The notes beneath the pieces are model-generated. The model did no database searches and was not told where the DNA came from. It saw nothing but the letters and a program-made list of their open reading frames with translations. This document shows, piece after piece, positions 57,871 to 64,000 of a stretch of 64,000 nucleotides of DNA. Source of the DNA: Chionoecetes opilio (lineage: Eukaryota; Arthropoda; Malacostraca; Decapoda; Majidae); the NCBI GenBank assembly GCA_016584305.1, contig JACEEZ010022682.1, positions 390,001-454,000 of the forward strand. Direction: 5' to 3'. Position 1 is the first letter of the stretch. Every line of letters starts with the position of its first letter. A program made the position numbers and the translations under genes.

Positions 57871-58227
57871 TCCGAAACGAAAACAGCCACCCGTGGTCGG
57901 GGCGGTGGCCTTGGAGGCCGCCGCGCCCTCCGGTGTGCGGCGGTGAGTGCCTTGAGGGTGGTCCTCAGCCCTCCACGGCTGGCAGGACACCGCCACGTGG
58001 CGAGGGAGGGAGTTCCTGGGGCAGCTCGGTGTGCTGAACTCTCCCAGGGACTCCCTCAAGGTGTGCGGAGTGCCCTCCGAAACCAGCTGGTGGAGCCTGC
58101 TGGTGAAGCGCCGCAAGCTGAACTGCCTCCGGGAGGAGACGCAGAGGGCTGAGGAGCACCCTCAAGGCAGTCCCGCTGCGCACAGGAGGGTCACCGCCTT
58201 GACCACGGGTGCTGTTTTCGTTTCGGA
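57871..58227 (+). mobile_element. TIR element with GC-rich, coding-like interior
   Basis: Ends TCCGAAACGAAAACAGC and GCTGTTTTCGTTTCGGA; the TIR continues as ACCCGTGGTC and GGCGGTG with small differences (about 36 bp). Flanked by A-runs on both sides, so the duplication cannot be read. The interior keeps a ~70-codon frame (from about 57,953): GWQDTATWRGREFLGQLG, DSLKVCGVPSETSWWSLLVK, RRKLNCLREETQRAEEHPQG. It looks like captured coding sequence of unknown origin. Confidence 0.65.
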
Positions 58228-58329
58228 TAAAAAAAAAAAAAAAGCATCGAAAATCTGCTTGATAGGAAATGTTGTTAGTTTTTCCTAGATGAACGAAAAT
58301 CAACTACATTCAGTTACTTGATTTATGGG

Positions 58330-58755
58330 GCAACTGAATGTTATTTTTTTTTTTTTTGTGGATTTGTCTATTTACGGTATTGTGGGTAAATTATGAATTC
58401 AGACAGTGAAAAGGAGTGATAAAATACATTTTCTATTAAATAAGGAGAGACAAAAGCATAATTATATAGATATCAGGGTGTTTTATGCTTGTTTTAGTTG
58501 TATGAATCACAGTTAAGAGAATAAGAGATATTTTGCTATAGAGTGTTAAATAATGACAATGGAATGAAGTAACTAGTGCCTTTAGTGTACCCCATTTGGA
58601 CCGAGTCGTCGCTAGGCACAGCGTTTCAAGGGGTAACAGACTTAAACAGAGCATAATAGACCCAATACACCCATGTCAAAAGCCACAACACCGCGCCAGT
58701 CCTACAAGGAGATGAAAGGGTGTTGGGGAGAGTGTATTTGCGTTAGTATTTAGGG
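58330..58755. other. Non-coding stretch, nothing recognised
   Basis: AT-rich without protein-like frames. Confidence 0.4.
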
Positions 58756-58758
58756 TAC

Positions 58759-58760
58759 CC

Positions 58761-58813
<53 letters not shown>

Positions 58814-58823
58814 GGGGGGGGGG
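58759..58823. repeat. (GA)n tract and G-run
   Basis: GA tract followed by about 21 G (58,803-58,823). Confidence 0.9.
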
Positions 58824-58907
58824 TTAACCAGGAACAGTGAAAAATATGCAAAGGGGTTGAGTAGAAAGGAAATGATGGAGTTTAAAGAAGTATAGTGCAG
58901 TTTTTTT

Positions 58908-60104
<1,197 letters not shown>

Positions 60105-60106
<2 letters not shown>

Positions 60107-60360
60107 CGGTTCACAACCGAGAAGTCCCGGGTTCGATCCCCGGGCGGAGCGGAAACATATGGGCTGTTTCCTTAAAACCCGAGCCCCTGTCCACCCAGAA
60201 GTGAATGGGTACCGGGTGTTAGCCGGGGTTTGTGACCTGCTCTCCGGGGTGCTGGCTTCGGCCAAAACTAAGCACTAAGGATGAATGATAAAAAAAAATT
60301 GATATGGAGACGGGGCCATACGAGCGTCGCTCTGGCCCTGTAAAATACAACTAGATGAAT
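60105..60360 (+). mobile_element. tRNA-derived SINE, family C, full copy
   Basis: The head has CCCGGGTTCGATCCCCGGGC (B-box and T-stem like). The body AAACCCGAGCCCCTGTCCAC, GGGTACCGGGTGTTAGCCGG leads to an A-run, then the tail GATATGGAGACGGGGCC, CTCTGGCCCTGTAAAATACA and a CA tract (60,360-60,459). Tails alone occur at 53,794 and 54,034. The A-box region runs into a CA tract, so the 5' end may be truncated. Confidence 0.8.
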
Positions 60361-60368
60361 ACACACAC

Positions 60369-60399
<31 letters not shown>

Positions 60400-60400
60400 C

Positions 60401-60459
<59 letters not shown>
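60360..60459. repeat. (CA)n microsatellite at SINE 3' end
   Basis: CA tract directly continuing the SINE tail. Confidence 0.95.
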
Positions 60460-60462
<3 letters not shown>

Positions 60463-60639
60463 CTCACCCACTGTTTGCCTGCATTATATTTTGGTCTGGT
60501 TCCAACGGCGTGTGTTTGTGTGGCCTGTTGTAAAAAGTTTGTTAGAAGCGTTTCCGTTGTTATGCTAAGAGCGCCTCAAGGGTGTGTGTAGGTGAACCAA
60601 CAACAGCACCCTTATAGAGATGAGGATAGGGCAGAAAAA

Positions 60640-60830
60640 TGCAGATTATTATATAGTTCACGCAAAAAAATGCCCATTCGTTTGTAGTTCAGGTAAAAAA
60701 AATGCCTATTCGTTTGTAGTTCAGGTAAAAAAAATGCCTATTCGTTTGTAGTTCAGGTAAAAAAATGCATTATTTTATAGTTCAGGTAAAATAAATGCAG
60801 AATCGTTTATAGTTCAATGACTATAAACAC
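60640..60830 (+). repeat. ~35-bp minisatellite, five units
   Basis: Units share GTTTGTAGTTCAGGTAAAAA and ATGCCTATTC. Confidence 0.85.
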
Positions 60831-60899
60831 CTGCCAAACAATGACTATAAACGCCTCCAAAAACCCGTGCGTCACAAGAACCAGAAGAATCATTGCTGG

Positions 60900-61150
60900 C
60901 ATTAATTATTATGAAAATAGCGCTTCGGCAACGTGCCCGGCGCCACCTTCACGGAAGCCCTAATCGGCGACACTCTGAGCACAGACCCCTGGCAAGGGGG
61001 CTGCGCTGAGGGTGTCCCGGGTCGGAGCAAAGCCTTCTCTATGTAAGACGGCTTACATACAGACGGCTTTGGTCGTAGCCGGTCCCGTGAAGGTGGCGCC
61101 GGTGTTGTCTCCGAGGCCGTCCGTTGCCGGAGGTCCATGTGCCGCGGGAA
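60900..61150. other. GC-rich inverted-repeat segment, unassigned
   Basis: CCGGCGCCACCTTCACGG (60,939-60,955) and CCGTGAAGGTGGCGCCGG (61,085-61,102) are inverted. Between them GACGGCTT repeats occur. Frames are open on both strands because the segment is GC-rich; no domain recognised. Confidence 0.4.
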
Positions 61151-61708
61151 ACAGAAGAAGCGTTGCGTGGTGCCATATGACCTCTGATGTCTGGCACATT
61201 CACTATTATACTCTACTATTATAGTTCAATGCATATTATAACTTTTTATACTTTTTCATACCTTTTTTTTACCTTACACACATTTTTATAGATTATTATT
61301 CTATAAATTACGTTAACATAAAAATAATTGTATCCCCCAAGTATAACAGCGAACACAACAATTTAACAGAACTATCCAATGGGTTCTTTAAGAAGTCTAC
61401 TAGTTATGTAATAAGAAGTATTGTATAAGTTGTATATTTTTTTACATCACAAAGGACTGGCCAAGGGCAAAAAAAGTAACAAAACGCCCGCTGAATTGCC
61501 AGTCCCTATAAAGAAGACAGTGAGAAAATATGAAAACGGGGGGTGGGCAAATTTAGGATTAATTCGGGATTAATATTTATATGTGCAGTATCTATGTTGT
61601 ATGTCTGTATGTCTGCTGTAACACCTCCACCTGTTATCGAAGCAAGCCATGTAAAGCCAAAGTAACATTGTTGTTGTTATTGTTATCATGGTGACGTCAG
61701 TGTGCGCA
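61150..61708. other. Non-coding, with a jockey-like tail remnant
   Basis: AT-rich. At 61,440-61,535 the inverse of the jockey-like 3' end appears (ACATCACAAAGGACTGGCCA, then GCCAGTCCCTATAAAGAAGA). Confidence 0.55.
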
Positions 61709-61789
61709 TAACATAAGAACATAAGAAAATAAGGAAGCTACAAGAGACCGCGAGGCCTACACGAGGTAGTTCCTGTCACCTAACACTAC

Positions 61790-62632
61790 CTACATCCACC
61801 TTCCATCGCCATCCATGAACCTATCCAGCCCCTCTTTAAAGCTCCCTAATGACTCCGCACTAACTACCTGTCTACTGAGTCCATTCCATTCATTCACCAC
61901 CCTATTTGTGTACCAGTTTTTCCCTATTTCCTTCCTAAATCTACGCCCTTCCAGCTTGAATCCATTACTTCTTGTTCTACCCTGGTTAAAAGCCGTAAGA
62001 ACTTTTCCTACCTCTCCTTTATTAAATCCCTTTATCCACTTAAAAACTTCTATCAGATCGCCCCTTACTCTGCGTCTCTCGAATGAGTGTAACTTTAATA
62101 ACTTCAATCTCATCTCATAACTAAAGTTACGCATCCCTTGTATCATTTTGGTCATCCTTCTCTGTACTGATTCTAACAAGGCTATATCCATCCTGTAATA
62201 TGGAGACCAAAACTGAACCGCATAGTCTAGGTGAGGTCTGACTAGAGCCAGATAAAGCTTTAGAATAACGTCCGCACTTCTACTTTTACCACTTCTGGTA
62301 ATGAATCCTAACACTCTATTAGCTCTATTTCTAGCTTCAATACATTGTTTCCTAGGTCGGAGGTCTGGGCTCACCCTCACTCCAAGATCTTTTTCACCTT
62401 CTGATCTTTTCAGTGATACATTGCGTATGGTGTATCTATTACCAGGGTTCTTTCTACCAACATTCATAACGCTGCACTTATCAATATTAAATTCCACCAT
62501 TTCCCTAGTTATCACAATATCTTTGAGTTTCTCCTCATCGCTTCCTTTGAACATCTGTTCCCTTTCAGGTATTTTCTGTGTATCCTCCTCAGTAAAAACA
62601 CTTAAGAAATAATCATTTAGACTTTTACACAT
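61790..62632 (-). pseudogene. CR1-like RT, palm deleted
   Basis: 280 residues. The first part (SLNDYFLSVFTEEDTQKIPE) belongs before the RT fingers. At ITREMVE it jumps in frame to EFNIDKCSVMNVGRKNPGN, which lies after the catalytic FADD box. The C-terminal thumb region (LKLYLALVRPHLDYAVQFWS) is intact. With motifs A, B and FADD gone it cannot polymerise, though the frame is open. Confidence 0.85.
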
Positions 62633-62682
62633 ATCTTCGTCCGTATTTAAGACCTCACCCTGTCCTAACCTTAAAGGCCCAA

Positions 62683-62979
62683 CTAATTCCCTTGTCTTGG
62701 TTTTATATACCTGATATCCCTTAGGATATGACCCTTAGGGTCATTTTTCGCCTGTCCTGCTACTTTAATCTCATAATTGTTCTTAGCTACTCGAGTTAAT
62801 TTCTTCACTGTCCTCGCCATCACGTTATACTGTTCTTTGCTTACCTGTCCTGCCTTGAATCTTAAATACATGTTTCTTTTTACTCCAATGTTGTGTTTTA
62901 AACTAGTGGTCATCCATTTTGGGTCACTCTTTCTTGACCTTATTTCCCTATAAGAATTTTTTTTCTTTCTGTCCGTCAA
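62683..62979 (-). pseudogene. CR1-like linker between endonuclease and RT
   Basis: Reads DPKWMTTSLKHNIGVKRNMY, YNVMARTVKKLTRVAKNNYE, the helical linker usual between EN and RT. Separated from both neighbours by frame changes. Confidence 0.7.
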
Positions 62980-63076
62980 TTAAATTCCTTAGAAATATGG
63001 TATAGTCCCCCCCGCTCCGACCTCACTTTCAGCTTTAACCGCGCTGGCCTTGAAATATTCCTTTATCCTACTCTCG

Positions 63077-63967
63077 CTAATCTCCACCAGGTGTCTTCCT
63101 AATCCTTAATCCTTCATAATTGGCCTTTCCAGCTGTCACCGCCCTGTCCTTGACCACCTTACCGTGGGAAAATTTCTTCCTCTCCATCCCACACCTCTTA
63201 TTAATCAACTCTAGGTGTCTTCTTAGTCCTGCATAATTGGTCTTTCTGAAATTAGGTATTTTTTGCTTAATGACACTTAATTTTCCAACTTCCCATTTTA
63301 ATCTAAATCTGATTTCATAATGGTCGCTATTATCTAACTTTCCACCGACCTCCACATCTGTAACTAAATCTTGTCTGTTTGTCAGTAATAAATCTAGAAT
63401 ATTATCTCCTCTAGTAGGCTCCTTGATTGCTTGGCTTAGGAAGTTATCCTGGATTATATTTAACAATTCCTCTGCGTCGTTATCTCCTATAATTAAATCC
63501 CAGTCTATATTCCTAAGATTAAAATCTCCCACCATGCATAGTCGATTATATCTGCAGGCCTTGTTTAGTTCTTCCCATATAGGAGCTGAATCCTCTTTAC
63601 ATAAGTTTGGAGGCCTATACACTACACCCAAAACCATTTTCTCAGTTCCCTCCGTAACCTCTACCCATATAGACTCTATGCTATCATCTGTTTTTATAAT
63701 ATTATTAACACAACACTGCAATGTATCTCTTGCATAAAGCGCAACTCCACCTCGCCTGCCAACTCTGTCCTTGTGAAATAGCTTATACCCAGCTATCTCG
63801 ACCTCCAGGTCAAATACCTTTCCTGACATATCTAACCATGTTTCTGTTAATGCTATTATATAAAAATCCTCTACACTATTTATTCCTCTCAGGAAATTTA
63901 TCTTGTTTAAAATACTCCTACAGTTTGTATAGTAAACCTTCAAGCAACTCCTCTTCTTTTTGTCCAT
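63077..63967 (-). pseudogene. CR1-like apurinic-type endonuclease domain
   Basis: 296 residues with the EEP/APE-type order of motifs: VYYTNCRSILNK (metal-binding Asn), IIALTETWLD (catalytic Glu), GGVALYARD, LGVVYRPPN, MVGDFNLRNIDWD (Asp/Asn pair) and DNSDHYEIRFRL (Asp-His). All catalytic residues appear present, so this part was preserved until recently. The frame ends early (TPGGD) before the linker. The upstream start is beyond the window or at MDKKKRS (63,967). Confidence 0.8.
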
Positions 63968-64000
63968 TTTCCCTTTATCTTGAACTAAACCCCTCCTCTC

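Larger units (their letters stand above)
61709..64000 (-). mobile_element. CR1-like LINE, copy 2, internally deleted, runs off the window
   Basis: 3' end at about 61,709 with ACATAAGAACATAAGAAAAT. On the minus strand the order is endonuclease (63,967-63,077), linker (62,979-62,683), start of the RT region, then a deletion and the C-terminal RT part (62,632-61,790). Compared with the copy at 3,763-5,552, about 788 bp covering the RT palm are missing at 62,492-62,496, where both sides share TGGAA. The 5' end lies beyond 64,000. Confidence 0.88.

Overview
This is a repeat-dense animal genome window, most likely from a decapod crustacean and probably a crab. The genes have many short exons. Long CT/GA, CA/GT, TA and trinucleotide microsatellites are everywhere, and degenerate CCTAA/TTAGG (arthropod telomere-type) tracts are present. 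The transposons include CR1-like and jockey-like LINEs, BEL/Pao fragments, three tRNA-derived SINE families and several inverted-repeat elements. The organism is inferred; nothing in the window names it.

Two host genes can be reconstructed exon by exon. (1) A plus-strand gene at 19,537-30,766 (14 exons seen; initiator exon not found) encodes about 2,490 residues of a secreted or surface-type protein. It has four fasciclin/FAS1-like half-modules, each split over two exons, separated by Ser/Thr-rich linkers and one 4.0-kb exon of Pro/Val/Glu-rich repeats. Every internal intron is phase 1. Two module exons carry 1-bp indels relative to their paralogues, and one intron appears to be GC-AG. (2) A minus-strand gene at 54,457-35,159 (11 exons seen; the first lies upstream) encodes three Ig domains, one fibronectin III domain, an acidic linker and a GPI-anchor-type hydrophobic tail. 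This is the architecture of the arthropod Klingon/Wrapper adhesion proteins. All exon phases join without conflict. Its 12.26-kb intron (40,567-52,826) holds most of the unusual DNA.

Layout. 1-3.3 kb: minisatellite, then GC-rich DNA with a decayed DHHC-palmitoyltransferase-like fragment. 3.8-5.5 kb: CR1-like LINE. 6-11.6 kb: microsatellites, a SINE and minisatellites. 11.7-16.7 kb: BEL/Pao pieces in both orientations, one split by an inverted-repeat element. 17-18.2 kb: hAT-type and other short inverted-repeat elements. 19.5-31.6 kb: FAS1-like gene and its 3' end. 32-35 kb: microsatellites. 35.2-54.5 kb: Ig/FN3 gene. Its large intron contains a hAT-like element (8-bp duplication GTGGCGGG) holding a ~3.1-kb long-TIR transposon with an XPG/FEN1-like nuclease, a 0.4-kb fold-back, and a ~5-kb imperfect palindrome whose right arm is split by another hAT-like element (duplication ACCTAGCC). 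That second element contains an 18-bp satellite apparently grown from the 3' end of the CR1-like LINE. 54.8-61.5 kb: inverted-repeat elements, a diverged tandem duplication, SINEs and dense microsatellites. 61.7-64 kb: a second CR1-like copy on the minus strand, with an intact-looking endonuclease domain and an internal deletion that removed the reverse transcriptase core.
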